Source: Sphingomonas sp. Root720
GTDB lineage: Bacteria > Pseudomonadota > Alphaproteobacteria > Sphingomonadales > Sphingomonadaceae
Direction: 5' to 3'
DNA length: 64,000 bases
Assembly: GCF_001428605.1 (NCBI RefSeq)
Contig: NZ_LMID01000010.1
Coordinates: 1-64,000 of the forward strand
Below, one piece after another: positions 46,065 to 54,602 of this stretch. The position numbers and the translations under genes are program-made. The notes under the pieces are model-generated. The model ran no database searches. It was not told the origin of the DNA and was given only the letters and a program-made list of their open reading frames with translations. Position 1 is the first letter of the stretch, and each line of letters starts with the position of its first letter.

Positions 46065-46850
46065 TCAATCGCCGCCGATCCGCTCAACCCTTATAGTCTG
46101 TTCGATAAGATCGGCGGCCCCGAAGATCGTCATGAAGGCGATGTCGGTCGCATCCCGCCCCACCGCGATCCGCACCAGGCCGTCGAGCGGGGCCAATTCG
46201 GTCGGGTCGACCAGATACCAGTCGCCCGCCAACCAGACCTCGACCACAGCGTGGAAATCCGGCGGATCGAGCTGCCAGGCATAAGCTGAAGCCAGCCGCG
46301 CCGGCACACCCGCCGCCCGGGCCAGACTGGCGAGCAGATGGGCAAAATCTCGGCACACGCCCTGCCGGGAAACGAACACGTCGACCGCGGTGGTCCGTGC
46401 ATCGGTGGAACCCGGACAATAATCGAGATGCTCGCGAATCCAGCGCGCCATCGCGAGGATCTTGCGGCCATGATTATCGCCCGGAAACTCGCGCTCGACA
46501 AAGGCCTCGAACCGGTCCGCCTCGCAATAGCGGCTCGGCCACAAATAGGGAATTACACGCGGGGGCAGGTCACGGCGCGGGGTGATCGGCAGCTCGTCAA
46601 TCGTCACCGGACGCCGCTCGACGTTCACCACGGCCTGATAGCGTGCATGAAAATCGCCCTCGGCGCGCATCCATTGACGCCTTCCGATCCCATCCTCGCC
46701 GTCGATCGCCCGCAACGGACCAATGCCATCCACGATCAGGCGCTCGTCGACAGGGCTCTGGTCCGCCATCCGCGCGACCTCGACCGCCAGCAGGAGGTCG
46801 ACCGGCTCGACCATCGAATAGCGCAGGTCCGTATCGATCTGTAAGCGCAT
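46065..46850 (-). CDS. Transglutaminase-like family protein
   Basis: 261 residues. The cysteine-protease-like triad is visible as Cys in SRQGVCRDFAHLLASLAR, His in PPDFHAVVEVWL and Asp in DWYLVDPTELAPLDG. The N-terminal segment LQIDTDLRYSMVEPVDLLL is typical of bacterial transglutaminase-like proteins with a BTLCP-style beginning. Probable peptidase or amide-modifying activity on an unknown target. AAAGGGAATC precedes ATG 46850. The product is likely cytoplasmic, as no signal is visible. Confidence 0.85.
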   Translation of the reverse strand: MRLQIDTDLRYSMVEPVDLLLAVEVARMADQSPVDERLIVDGIGPLRAIDGEDGIGRRQWMRAEGDFHARYQAVVNVERRPVTIDELPITPRRDLPPRVIPYLWPSRYCEADRFEAFVEREFPGDNHGRKILAMARWIREHLDYCPGSTDARTTAVDVFVSRQGVCRDFAHLLASLARAAGVPARLASAYAWQLDPPDFHAVVEVWLAGDWYLVDPTELAPLDGLVRIAVGRDATDIAFMTIFGAADLIEQTIRVERIGGD

Positions 46851-46947
46851 GATCGGATTCCCTTTCGCGCGGCGCACGACGCGCCGCGAAAATGGAGGAC
46901 CCGGGCGGAGCCCGAAAGTTCCATACGCTTCGCCACCGACCTGCGGA

Positions 46948-47592
46948 TCAGGTCAGCGCGGCAAGGCCCAGCACGGCCGCGTTCATCCGTCGCTGATCCT
47001 CCTCCCCCGCGGCGCGCTTCTCCCGGCACGCGGCGATCAGGCGATCGAGCCAGGCCGGACCGAACTCGAAATGATGGTCGACGCACAGGCTCTCGACCGC
47101 CCGACGCACGTCGCGCCCACAATCGTCCAGAACCACCAGCCGCCGGTTGAGCGCTGCCTCTAGCTGCGCCGCGCGCTCCGCGTCGCCACCAGCGCCCGAT
47201 CGCAACACGCCCCGCCCGACCATCTCGCGGTAAAGGCCTCCGCTCGGCGCCAGCTCCGCATAATGCGACCAGTAGAGCTTGGAGAGGACCCGCCCCGCAT
47301 CGCGCATCGCATCGCCGTCGCGCACCGGATGGGCGAGCAGGCCGGCCAGCCAGGCGCGGCCGACCGCGTCGACCGCCTGCCCAAGATCGCCCGTCCCGAT
47401 CATCGCGGCGGCCTCTTCCGCCCTGCCGCGTTGCCACAGCCGCTGCGCGGCGGGGTCGAGCGGTCCGGCGCGCAGAGCACGGTGCAGCCGCAATTCCGCC
47501 GTGCCGCGATCGAGGCGCGATCCGCCGATCGCTATCAATCGGCCCGCCTTGTTCCGTTCTCCTGCCTTACGCTTGCGTCCAGCTCTTGCCAT
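46948..47592 (-). CDS. Conserved hypothetical protein, 214 residues
   Basis: From ATG 47592 (GAGGAGCGATCG upstream): a basic N-terminus (MARAGRKRKAGERNKAGRL), then a helical body with SKLYWSHYAELAPSGGLYREM and AVESLCVDHHFEFGPAWLDRLIAACREKRA. The basic tail could bind nucleic acid. I recognise no family. Divergent from the XRE regulator at 47702, with a palindrome midway, which suggests that regulator controls it. Proteins of this kind occur in phage-derived regions, but no phage gene is seen here. Confidence 0.7.
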   Translation of the reverse strand: MARAGRKRKAGERNKAGRLIAIGGSRLDRGTAELRLHRALRAGPLDPAAQRLWQRGRAEEAAAMIGTGDLGQAVDAVGRAWLAGLLAHPVRDGDAMRDAGRVLSKLYWSHYAELAPSGGLYREMVGRGVLRSGAGGDAERAAQLEAALNRRLVVLDDCGRDVRRAVESLCVDHHFEFGPAWLDRLIAACREKRAAGEEDQRRMNAAVLGLAALT

Positions 47593-47634
47593 GATCGATC
47601 GCTCCTCATCGCAGGTCGGCCTCCATCTGCCGAC

Positions 47635-47652
47635 AAATTGATTGAACAATTT
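47635..47652. promoter_or_regulatory. Palindromic operator candidate between divergent genes
   Basis: AAATTG and CAATTT arms around a 6-base spacer form a perfect dyad. It overlaps a possible -35 (TTGATT at 47639) whose -10 would be TTTACT at 47662, firing toward the XRE gene. It lies in the 109-bp gap between the two divergent start codons. Confidence 0.5.
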
Positions 47653-47701
47653 CGCACAAGATTTACTGACAACCCTGACTGGTGGCGAATGGAACGAACC
47701 G

Positions 47702-48229
47702 ATGTCCCTGCCCTTCGAACGCATGCGTGTTCTGCGCGCCCGATCAGGGCTGTCGATGCGCGCCTTCGCGGCCTTGCTCGGCAGTCCGCTCGACACCCGC
47801 TACGCCTATTATGAGGAACGCCGCTTCACCGGCCTGCTGCCGGTCGATGCCGCCCGCCGCATCGCCGCCGCCCTCCAGTCTCATGGCGTCGAGCCGCGCG
47901 AGGTGTTCGCCCTCGCTGGCTTGTCCAGCGACGAGGCCGAGGTTGAGATCGCATCTCAGGCACCGGCCATCCAATATGTCCGCCTCGACGTTGCCCTTCC
48001 TAGTGCAGAAGCGCTGACCCGGATGTTCGAGACCATGCTCGAGGACGAAGTGCCCGCTGCCCGTCGCGACGCGCTCGCGCGAACGCTTGCGCTGCGTCTG
48101 CCATCCGCGCTTCAGCGCACGACAGCATCGCCGCCCGTGCCGGCTCGGGAGAGCTGGATTGCTCCTGCCGAAGACGCCGCATCGCCTGCCAGGCATCATA
48201 AGCCTCGCCGGCCAGGATCGCACATCTGA
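47702..48229 (+). CDS. XRE-family HTH regulator with C-terminal extension
   Basis: 175 residues. The HTH is residues ~5-60: PFERMRVLRARSGLSMRAFA, then LPVDAARRIAAALQSHGVEP. Helix 3 is occupied by DTRYAYYEERRFTG, a non-canonical recognition region. The ~80-residue middle (VRLDVALPSAEALTRMFETML, RRDALARTLALRLPSALQ) looks helical and may dimerise. Start ATG 47702 is preferred over TTG 47642. Likely autoregulated through the palindrome at 47635. Confidence 0.8.
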   Translation: MSLPFERMRVLRARSGLSMRAFAALLGSPLDTRYAYYEERRFTGLLPVDAARRIAAALQSHGVEPREVFALAGLSSDEAEVEIASQAPAIQYVRLDVALPSAEALTRMFETMLEDEVPAARRDALARTLALRLPSALQRTTASPPVPARESWIAPAEDAASPARHHKPRRPGSHI

Positions 48230-48237
48230 CGTCGCAA

Positions 48238-48264
48238 GCCGGGCACTGCAAGGTGCAGCCCGGC
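48238..48264 (+). terminator. Hairpin after the XRE gene, no T-tract
   Basis: GCCGGGC and GCCCGGC pair over seven bases, with an inner TGCA/TGCA pairing. It starts nine bases after the XRE stop codon. Without a T-run it is only a possible terminator or mRNA-end stabiliser. Confidence 0.4.
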
Positions 48265-48372
48265 GAAGTTCGATAAACCGGCTTTCCCATCGATCGACTC
48301 GTTTTTGTTCCCGTTATGTTCAATCCTATCCGCGTAATCCTACTTGTCTAGGATTTTTCCTATCGCTTTGGC

Positions 48373-48401
48373 AAAAAAAGCCCGCGAGCGACGCGCGGGC
48401 T
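48373..48401 (-). terminator. Rho-independent terminator, minus strand
   Basis: AGCCCGCG/CGCGGGCT 8-bp stem with a 7-base loop, followed on the minus strand by seven T residues. It lies ten bases after the stop of the 81-residue gene at 48411-48656, supporting that gene as transcribed. Confidence 0.75.
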
Positions 48402-48410
48402 ATGGGGCGA

Positions 48411-48656
48411 TCACGACGAACGGGGAACTTCGCGGATCGATCGATAGGGTTGCATGGCCGATGGGGCGGGAATTTCGGGACGATCCAAGACCCCGGCCAT
48501 GCCAGCGGCCTGCTCCATCCCACGGAAGGAAGGAGCTATCATCCAAGAGGGCGGCATAGGACGAGGCTTTTCCGAAATGCGGACGGCCATCTCGACGAGG
48601 GCGTCGAAGGGAAGGCTCTCCGCCTGCTCCAGCCAATTCGTCGTCATCATGTTCAT
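48411..48656 (-). CDS. Small hypothetical protein, 81 residues
   Basis: From ATG 48656: MNMMTTNWLEQAESLPFDAL, then VEMAVRISEKPRPMPPSWMIAP, ending IREVPRSS. AAGGAG lies 14 bases before the ATG (8 before the in-frame ATG at 48650). The terminator just downstream and the divergent layout with the gene pair at 48884 support it. No family recognised; an N-terminal amphipathic helix and a Pro/Met-rich tail are all that can be described. Confidence 0.55.
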   Translation of the reverse strand: MNMMTTNWLEQAESLPFDALVEMAVRISEKPRPMPPSWMIAPSFRGMEQAAGMAGVLDRPEIPAPSAMQPYRSIREVPRSS

Positions 48657-48737
48657 CGCGACTCGTCCTGCTCCTTGGTGCCCGCTCACCCTCTGCACCT
48701 CTGCGACGAACAAGAAAATAGGACTCCTTGCGAAGTT

Positions 48738-48748
48738 ACAATTGTTCA
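48738..48748. promoter_or_regulatory. ACAATTGT dyad in a divergent promoter region
   Basis: ACAATTGT at 48738-48745 is a perfect palindrome; on the minus strand it reads TGAACAATT, a 9-mer also found at 47643-47651 inside the XRE operator candidate. It lies between the divergent genes starting at 48656 and 48884. Confidence 0.35.
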
Positions 48749-48839
48749 CACCACATCGAAAAAATCGCCGATTTCTCGGTGCAACACGAGTTTGCAAATG
48801 CGCGTCCGGTAACGGACTCCCAGAATTTCGATTGACTTT

Positions 48840-48856
48840 GTACAAAAATATTGTAC
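48840..48856. promoter_or_regulatory. GTACAA-N5-TTGTAC operator candidate
   Basis: A perfect 6-bp inverted repeat with AAATA between the arms, in a locally AT-rich stretch, 27 bases before the ATG at 48884. TTGACT at 48832 just upstream may serve as a -35 element, although no good -10 is placed at normal spacing. Confidence 0.5.
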
Positions 48857-48883
48857 GCATCTCGACCTCTTTTCGGAGGCGAG

Positions 48884-49150
48884 ATGACCTTCCACCAATC
48901 CATCGACACCGGCTGCCGCGAGGTAGCGGAAATAGACAGGCTCCAGCGTGCCCTGCGCAATCTCCGGCACTGGTCGACGACGGTCGCGACGCGCCGCTCC
49001 TACGTCGACGATCGGGGACGACGTCTCTTCGCCACTGCGGCCGGCCTTCGGGAAGCGGCATGGCTCGATTGCCTCCACGCCGCCTACGGGCTGTTCGAGA
49101 TCGATGCGATCCATCGGGCCTGGACCGATGCGGGCGGGCGCGGCGCATGA
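48884..49150 (+). CDS. Small hypothetical protein, 88 residues
   Basis: Opens MTFHQSIDTGCREVAEIDRL, then ALRNLRHWSTTVATRRSYVDD and AYGLFEIDAIHRAWTDAG. Predicted helical, with no membrane segment. Strong GGAGGCGAG ribosome site. Its stop overlaps the start of the next gene by four bases, giving a clear two-gene operon behind the palindrome at 48840. Family unknown. Confidence 0.65.
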   Translation: MTFHQSIDTGCREVAEIDRLQRALRNLRHWSTTVATRRSYVDDRGRRLFATAAGLREAAWLDCLHAAYGLFEIDAIHRAWTDAGGRGA

Positions 49151-49383
49151 CGGCCGGCGACGAGCATCGCGGGCTTCGGTTGGCGGCGATCCTGTCGGTC
49201 ATCGCGCAGGCCGATGAGAAGGCGCATCGCCATGACCGTTCGCGAGGTGACCGAGATCGGCATGCCGAGGCCGCGCAACATGCGGACCGATGCGCGGAGG
49301 CGGGTCGGTCGCTTGCCCGGATATTGATCGAAGACGCCTTCCCCGGCGTCAGCTGGGCGATGATCGAGCGCGCCGCCCTTTAG
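49147..49383 (+). CDS. Small hypothetical protein, 78 residues
   Basis: ATG 49147 overlaps the previous stop (ATGA). MTAGDEHRGLRLAAILSVIA, then a His/Arg/Asp-rich helical middle (EKAHRHDRSRGDRDRHAEAA), ending GVSWAMIERAAL. The alternating charged middle may form a helix or be shaped by GC-rich codon bias. Not recognised. Cotranscription with the 88-residue gene is very likely. Confidence 0.6.
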   Translation: MTAGDEHRGLRLAAILSVIAQADEKAHRHDRSRGDRDRHAEAAQHADRCAEAGRSLARILIEDAFPGVSWAMIERAAL

Positions 49384-49411
49384 GCGCGGCGAAGCTCCAT
49401 CGACATTCCGC

Positions 49412-50206
49412 CTAGACCATCACCAGCTTGATGCCGGTAATGAACAGGATGACCGCCAGACATCGCTGGACGATCCGTTCGTCGAGCATCATCGTCAGCC
49501 TCGACCCGATGACGATACCGGGGATAGAGCCGATCAGCAGCATGCCCAGCAGCCGCAGGTCGACGCTGCCCGCGATCATATAACCGATCCCGCCCACCAG
49601 GGTGAGCGGCACCGCATGCATGATGTCCGTACCGACCAGCTTTCGCGCGGTCAGCCGCAGCGGATAGAGCATCAGCAACAGCGTGGCCCCCAGAGCGCCC
49701 GCCCCGACCGACGTCAGGGTGACAAGCGTCCCCAGAAGCGCACCAGCTGCCATGGTCAGCACCGGCTGGAACCGGATGAAGCGGCGCGCCTTCATCTCGT
49801 CGTCGGTGTCGATCATGGCGCTGACGAGCTGGCGGCGGAACAGCGTGGCGAACGAGGTGATGATCAGCATGGTGCCGAGCAGCGTCACGATCAGCCCGCT
49901 CTTGGTCTGGTGCCCACCGAACTCGAACAGCAGCAACAGGGTCGCGACCGCTGCCGGAATACTACCCAGGCACAGCCAGCCGACGATACGGTGGTCGGCG
50001 CTCTCCTGCCGGTGATGGACGATCGACCCGGCGGTCTTGGTCACTGCCGCGAACCACAGGTCGGTGCCGACCGCCGTGGCTGGCGCCACGCCGAACAGCA
50101 GGATCAGGATGGGCGACATCAGCGAACCGCCGCCGACCCCGGTTATACCGACGATGACCCCGACCAGCAGGCCGGCGAGCGCATTGAGCCAATCTACGGC
50201 GATCAT
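49412..50206 (-). CDS. TauE/SafE family sulfite exporter-like membrane protein
   Basis: 264 residues with about eight hydrophobic segments. Two TauE/SafE half-repeats are seen, each beginning with a Gly-rich turn: LVGVIVGITGVGGGSLMSPILIL at the N-terminus and GTLVTLTSVGAGALGATLLLML in the middle. The family exports sulfite, sulfoacetate or related anions. Here it is the last gene of the sulfate-activation operon, 16 bases after cysQ, so a role in moving sulfur anions (import or overflow) is likely. Confidence 0.88.
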   Translation of the reverse strand: MIAVDWLNALAGLLVGVIVGITGVGGGSLMSPILILLFGVAPATAVGTDLWFAAVTKTAGSIVHHRQESADHRIVGWLCLGSIPAAVATLLLLFEFGGHQTKSGLIVTLLGTMLIITSFATLFRRQLVSAMIDTDDEMKARRFIRFQPVLTMAAGALLGTLVTLTSVGAGALGATLLLMLYPLRLTARKLVGTDIMHAVPLTLVGGIGYMIAGSVDLRLLGMLLIGSIPGIVIGSRLTMMLDERIVQRCLAVILFITGIKLVMV

Positions 50207-50222
50207 CAGCTGAGCTGCGCGC

Positions 50223-50963
50223 TCACGCGGCCGCGCTCGCGCTTCCGACGAGGCGAAGCACCTCCTCGGCCAGATCGGCCGGACAGATCAGCAGGTCGGG
50301 CAGCCATGGATTCGCATGGTTGTAGCTCAGAGGTGATCCGTCAATCCGCGAACAGTGGAGCCCCGCTGCGCGGGCGACCGCGACGGGCGCACAATTGTCC
50401 CACTCATATTGGCCTCCGGAATGGAGGTAGATGTCGGCTTCGCCGCGCACCACCGCCATCGCCTTGGCGCCCGCGGAGCCCATCGGCACCAGCTCAGCAC
50501 CCAGTTTTTGGGCGACATCCATCGCTTCGGCCGCCGGCCGCGTGCGGCTTACCAGCATGCGCAGCGTCGCCGGGCGCGGCTTCGGCGGCATCGGCCTGGC
50601 CGAATCGAGCGTCAGGCCCAGCCCCGGCAATGCGACCGCGCCGAGCGTCGCCTCCCCGCCGACCGCCATTGCGACATGCACCGCCCAGTCGGTCCGGCCC
50701 TCGCCATATTCTCGCGTGCCGTCCAGCGGGTCGACGATCCACACGCGTTCGACCGAGCAGCGTGCGGTATCGTTGACCTCCTCTTCGGAGAGGATCGCAT
50801 CGTCAGGCCGCTCGCGGCGCAGCGTCTCCATGATGAACGCATTGGCGATGCGATCCCCCTCGACGCCGAGCGCCTTGCCCTCGAAACCGCTGGTTTCCCG
50901 CAGGTCGAGCAGCATCCCGCCGGCGCGTTCGGCGATATGGATCGCCAGTTCGACGTCGTTCAT
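50223..50963 (-). CDS. cysQ: 3'(2'),5'-bisphosphate nucleotidase CysQ
   Basis: 246 residues of the inositol-monophosphatase fold. The metal-binding motifs are ILSEEEVND (E-E), [15 protein letters not shown] (D-P-L-D-G-T) and a C-terminal [14 protein letters not shown] (W-D). CysQ removes the 3'-phosphate from PAP/PAPS, clearing a toxic by-product of sulfate reduction and limiting PAPS. The start overlaps the cysNC stop by four bases. The operon context strongly supports the assignment over other IMPase enzymes. Confidence 0.93.
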   Translation of the reverse strand: MNDVELAIHIAERAGGMLLDLRETSGFEGKALGVEGDRIANAFIMETLRRERPDDAILSEEEVNDTARCSVERVWIVDPLDGTREYGEGRTDWAVHVAMAVGGEATLGAVALPGLGLTLDSARPMPPKPRPATLRMLVSRTRPAAEAMDVAQKLGAELVPMGSAGAKAMAVVRGEADIYLHSGGQYEWDNCAPVAVARAAGLHCSRIDGSPLSYNHANPWLPDLLICPADLAEEVLRLVGSASAAA

Positions 50964-52873
50964 CCTTCTTCGCCCAGCAGTTTCGCGATGATCAGCTCGG
51001 CAGCTTCCTCGGGCGACAGTGCGGCGGTGTCAATGTGGATCTCCGGCTTCTCGGGCGCCTCATAGGGGCTGTCGATGCCGGTGAAGTTCTTGAGCTGGCC
51101 CGCCCGAGCCTTCTTGTAGAGGCCCTTCACGTCGCGCTGCTCGGCATCGGCCAGCGAGGTGTCGATATGGACCTCGATGAACTCGCCGGGCTCCATCATC
51201 GCACGCACCATCTCGCGCTCGGCGCGGAAGGGCGAGATGAAGGCGGTGATCACGATCAGGCCGGCATCGGTCATCAGCCGCGCCACCTCGCCCACCCGGC
51301 GGATATTCTCGACCCGGTCGGCATCGGTGAAGCCGAGATCCCTGTTCAGCCCATGGCGGACGTTGTCGCCGTCCAGCAGGAAGCTGTGCCGATTCATCCG
51401 AGTCAGCTTGCGCTCGACGATATTGGCGATGGTCGACTTTCCCGCCCCCGACAGCCCGGTGAACCACAGCACCGCCGCTTTCTGGTTTTTCAGATCGGCC
51501 CGTTTCTCCCGGGTCGTGTCGGTTGCCTGCCAATGGACGTTCTGCGACCGCCGCAGACAGAAATGCAGCATGCCGGCTGCAACGGTCGCGTTGGTCAGCT
51601 TGTCGACCAGGATGAAGCCGCCCAAGGTCCGGCTGTCGGCATAGGATTCGAACACCAGCGGCCGGTCGGTCGACAGATTGGCGACCCCGATCGCATTGAG
51701 GCTCAGCGTCTTCGCCGCCAGATGCTCCATGCTGTTCACGTCGACCTGATATTTGGGCGACTGGACGGTGGCGGTGACGGTCTGGGTGCCGAGCTTCAAC
51801 CAGTAGGGCCGGCCCGGGAGCAAATCGCTTTCCGCCATCCAGACGATCGTAGCCTCGAACTGGTCGGCGACCTGCGGCGGATTGTCGGCGATGGCGATGA
51901 CGTCGCCGCGCGAGCAGTCGATCTCGTCGGCAAAGGTCAAGGTAACCGACTGGCCCGCGACGGCGCTATCGAGATCGCCGTCCAAGGTAACGATCCGGCT
52001 TACGGTCGAAGTCTTGCCCGACGGCAGCACCCGGATCGCGTCGCCCGGCTTCACCTCGCCGGTCGCGATCAGGCCCGAAAAGCCCCGGAAGTCGAGATTG
52101 GGCCGGTTGACCCATTGCACCGGCAGGCGGAACGGCCTGGCGCGGCTGGCCTGCTGGTCGATCTCTACGGTCTCGAGATGATCGATCAGCGTCGGCCCGG
52201 AATACCAGGGTGTCCGCTCTGACTCGGTCGTGATGTTGTCGCCGTTGATGCCGGAGATAGGGATTGCGGTGAAGCTGGTGATGCCGATCTCGGTCGCAAA
52301 GGCGCGATAGGCCAGCATGATGCGATCGAACACCGACTGGTCATAGTCGACCAGATCCATCTTGTTGATGGCGAGCACGATATTCTTGATGCCGATCAGG
52401 TGCGCCAGATAGCTGTGCCGCCGGGTCTGGGTCAGCACGCCCTTGCGCGCATCGATCAGGATGACGGCGAGATCGGCGGTCGAGGCGCCCGTCACCATGT
52501 TGCGGGTATATTGCTCATGTCCGGGCGTGTCGGCGACGATGAACTTGCGCTTCGGTGTCGAGAAGAAGCGGTAGGCGACATCGATCGTGATACCCTGCTC
52601 GCGCTCGGCGGCGAGGCCGTCGACAAGGAGGGCGAAGTCGATGTTCTGCCCCTGGGTGCCGACCCGCTTGCTGTCCGCCTCCAGCGCGGCGAGTTGATCC
52701 TCGAAGATCATCTTGCTGTCGTAGAGAAGCCTCCCGATCAGGGTAGATTTGCCGTCGTCCACCGACCCGCAGGTGATGAAGCGCAACAGCGATTTCTCGC
52801 GCTGCTGCTCGAGATAGGCGGCGATATCCTCGGCAATGAGGGCGTCCGCCTCATATTCATAAGGCGCGGACAT
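50960..52873 (-). CDS. cysNC: Bifunctional sulfate adenylyltransferase GTPase subunit / APS kinase (CysNC)
   Basis: 637 residues. The N-terminal GTPase has [33 protein letters not shown] and NKMDLVDYD, with elongation-factor-like domains 2-3 to about residue 440. The C-terminal APS kinase (about 450-637) has [33 protein letters not shown] and [10 protein letters not shown]. It drives APS formation by GTP hydrolysis with CysD and then phosphorylates APS to PAPS. The start overlaps the cysD stop by one base (TGATG). The fusion is common in alphaproteobacteria. Confidence 0.95.
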   Translation of the reverse strand: MSAPYEYEADALIAEDIAAYLEQQREKSLLRFITCGSVDDGKSTLIGRLLYDSKMIFEDQLAALEADSKRVGTQGQNIDFALLVDGLAAEREQGITIDVAYRFFSTPKRKFIVADTPGHEQYTRNMVTGASTADLAVILIDARKGVLTQTRRHSYLAHLIGIKNIVLAINKMDLVDYDQSVFDRIMLAYRAFATEIGITSFTAIPISGINGDNITTESERTPWYSGPTLIDHLETVEIDQQASRARPFRLPVQWVNRPNLDFRGFSGLIATGEVKPGDAIRVLPSGKTSTVSRIVTLDGDLDSAVAGQSVTLTFADEIDCSRGDVIAIADNPPQVADQFEATIVWMAESDLLPGRPYWLKLGTQTVTATVQSPKYQVDVNSMEHLAAKTLSLNAIGVANLSTDRPLVFESYADSRTLGGFILVDKLTNATVAAGMLHFCLRRSQNVHWQATDTTREKRADLKNQKAAVLWFTGLSGAGKSTIANIVERKLTRMNRHSFLLDGDNVRHGLNRDLGFTDADRVENIRRVGEVARLMTDAGLIVITAFISPFRAEREMVRAMMEPGEFIEVHIDTSLADAEQRDVKGLYKKARAGQLKNFTGIDSPYEAPEKPEIHIDTAALSPEEAAELIIAKLLGEEG

Positions 52874-53778
52874 CAGAAATATCCCTCTTTCTTCTTCTTC
52901 TCCATCGAAGCATCGCCCGCGTCCTTGTCGATCGCGCGGCCTTGCCGTTCGGAGGTGGTGGTGAGCAGCATCTCCTGGATGACCTCGCTCAGGGTGGCCG
53001 CCTCGCTCTCGACCGCCCCGGTCAGCGGGTAGCAGCCGAGCGTGCGGAAGCGGATCGAGCGGTCGACCGGCACCTCGCCGGGCTCGAGCGGGAAGCGGTC
53101 GTCGTCGACCATCAGCAGCATGCCGTCGCGCTCCACCGTTGGGCGCTGCGCCGCGAAGTAGAGCGGCACGATCGGGATATCGTTCAGCTGGATATATTGC
53201 CAGATGTCGAGCTCTGTCCAATTGCTGATCGGGAAGACGCGGATGCTTTCACCCTTCGACTTCTTCGCATTGTAAAGGTTCCATAATTCGGGCCGCTGGT
53301 TCTTCGGATCCCAGCCATGCGAGGCGGTGCGGAAGGAGAAGATCCTCTCCTTCGCCCGGCTCTTCTCCTCGTCACGCCTGGCGCCGCCGAACGCTGCGTC
53401 GAAACCGTATTTATCAAGCGCTTGCTTGAGACCTTCGGTCTTCCACATGTCGGTGTGGAGGGGACCATGGTCGAACGGGTTGATCCCCCGCTCCTGCGCC
53501 TCGGGGTTGTGATAGACGAGCAGCTCCATGCCGCTCTCGCGCGCCATCCGGTCGCGGAGCTCGTACATCGCCCGGAACTTCCACGTCGTGTCGACATGGA
53601 GCAGCGGGAAGGGCGGCGGCGAGGGATAGAAGGCCTTGCGCGCCAAATGCAGCATCACCGCCGAATCCTTACCAACCGAGTAGAGCATGACCGGTCGCTC
53701 GCACTCGGCCACGACCTCCCGCAATATATGGATGCTCTCGGCCTCGAGCCGCTCGAGGTGGTTCATGACGTCTTTCAT
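52873..53778 (-). CDS. cysD: Sulfate adenylyltransferase catalytic subunit
   Basis: 301 residues from ATG 53778 (AGGAAAGG upstream). An N-type ATP pyrophosphatase: [21 protein letters not shown] carries the PP-loop Sx[40 protein letters not shown] and [15 protein letters not shown] follow, all typical of CysD. It forms APS from sulfate and ATP with CysN. First gene of cysD-cysNC-cysQ-tauE. Confidence 0.95.
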   Translation of the reverse strand: MKDVMNHLERLEAESIHILREVVAECERPVMLYSVGKDSAVMLHLARKAFYPSPPPFPLLHVDTTWKFRAMYELRDRMARESGMELLVYHNPEAQERGINPFDHGPLHTDMWKTEGLKQALDKYGFDAAFGGARRDEEKSRAKERIFSFRTASHGWDPKNQRPELWNLYNAKKSKGESIRVFPISNWTELDIWQYIQLNDIPIVPLYFAAQRPTVERDGMLLMVDDDRFPLEPGEVPVDRSIRFRTLGCYPLTGAVESEAATLSEVIQEMLLTTTSERQGRAIDKDAGDASMEKKKKEGYF

Positions 53779-54055
53779 GGCCTTTCCTGTACCCACAGCG
53801 CCAACCCCGCGCGCCAAAGTAAAAATTGCCGCACGCTTAGGAAAATGTGGAGCTTATTGAATTTTCACTCAACCCAAGCATCCGCTTTATAGCGGCGGCA
53901 TCCCCTTCTTTTCCATCGTCACCATTTCAGATCGACCAAGAATAGTCAGTTGAAAGTTGATCACATATGGGATGAGCCGTGGTCGACGGCTCGAGAAGGC
54001 GCATGGTAGCGCGACGGCCTGGCCCAAGGCTTCCACTCTGATCCGCCACCGGACG
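53779..54055. other. cysD upstream region (277 bp), AT-richer than flanks
   Basis: No gene. It must hold the cysD promoter, but I see no convincing -35/-10 pair. A locally AT-rich stretch 53820-53960 includes TTGAGTGAAAATTCAATAAG on the minus strand, with a TTGAGTGAA/TTCAATAA imperfect dyad that could be a regulator site. A 61-codon frame on the minus strand (53927-54112) is judged non-coding. Confidence 0.4.
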
Positions 54056-54098
54056 AAAAAGGCCGCCAAGGAAGGCTGGAGACCTTCGCCTGGCGGCC
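54056..54098 (-). terminator. Rho-independent terminator of the UrcA gene
   Basis: Minus strand: GGCCGCCA pairs with TGGCGGCC over eight bases, with an inner AAGG/CCTT pairing in the loop, followed by five T residues (54060-54056). It begins 29 bases after the UrcA stop codon. Confidence 0.75.
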
Positions 54099-54126
54099 TT
54101 GGTGGAGGCCATTTATGTCGGCCGGA

Positions 54127-54441
54127 TCAGCGAGCGGCGAGCTTCAGCTCCGAGCCCTGGCCGGCAAGGGCCAGCTTCGCCTTGGCGGTGCCGATCGCGT
54201 CGTGGCGGCAGTTGGCGACCTTGATGTTGGTGCCGACGTCGGCCCGGCCACACACCTCGTAGGCGGCGCGACGAATACGGGCGTCGAGTTGGGCGGCACC
54301 GGCTTCGCTCTGGATGTTCAGATCGCCATAGGCGACCGGAACACCGACCGTTTCGGCGCGCAGCGGTGTGGCCGCGGCGACGGTGACGAAGGTGGCGGCC
54401 AGGGCGAAGGTGCCGGCGACGGTGTTCTTGAACTTCTGCAT
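54127..54441 (-). CDS. UrcA family exported protein
   Basis: 104 residues. A signal peptide (MQKFKNTVAGTFALAATFVT to about residue 29, ending PLRA) precedes the UrcA body: VPVAYGDLNIQSEAGAAQLDARIRRAAYEVCG with a second Cys near NCRHDA. UrcA proteins are periplasmic proteins of sphingomonads and relatives with no assigned function; the two Cys probably form a disulfide. AAAGGGACC precedes ATG 54441. A terminator follows. Confidence 0.88.
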   Translation of the reverse strand: MQKFKNTVAGTFALAATFVTVAAATPLRAETVGVPVAYGDLNIQSEAGAAQLDARIRRAAYEVCGRADVGTNIKVANCRHDAIGTAKAKLALAGQGSELKLAAR

Positions 54442-54602
54442 TTTAAGGTCCCTTTCGATGTGCGTTGTGGATGCCCATCTCTCAGCAGGAACCGTGCCAA
54501 ATCCATTTCCCTTGAAAAAACCGTGATTTCTTAAAATTCCGAATTCAAGTTTCGCCAATTCTCGTATAAATTTTCCGCTTTCTGGCAATATTTACCAACA
54601 CG

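Noticed and set aside
48000-48323. Minus-strand frame with a CTLQCPACDVRC cysteine cluster opposite the XRE gene
   Set aside because: It overlaps the 3' end of the better supported XRE gene by 230 bases and its start would be a TTG without a ribosome site. The cysteine cluster may be chance.
53887-54112. Minus-strand frames of about 60 codons upstream of cysD
   Set aside because: They cover the UrcA terminator, have no ribosome site and read as low-complexity sequence.
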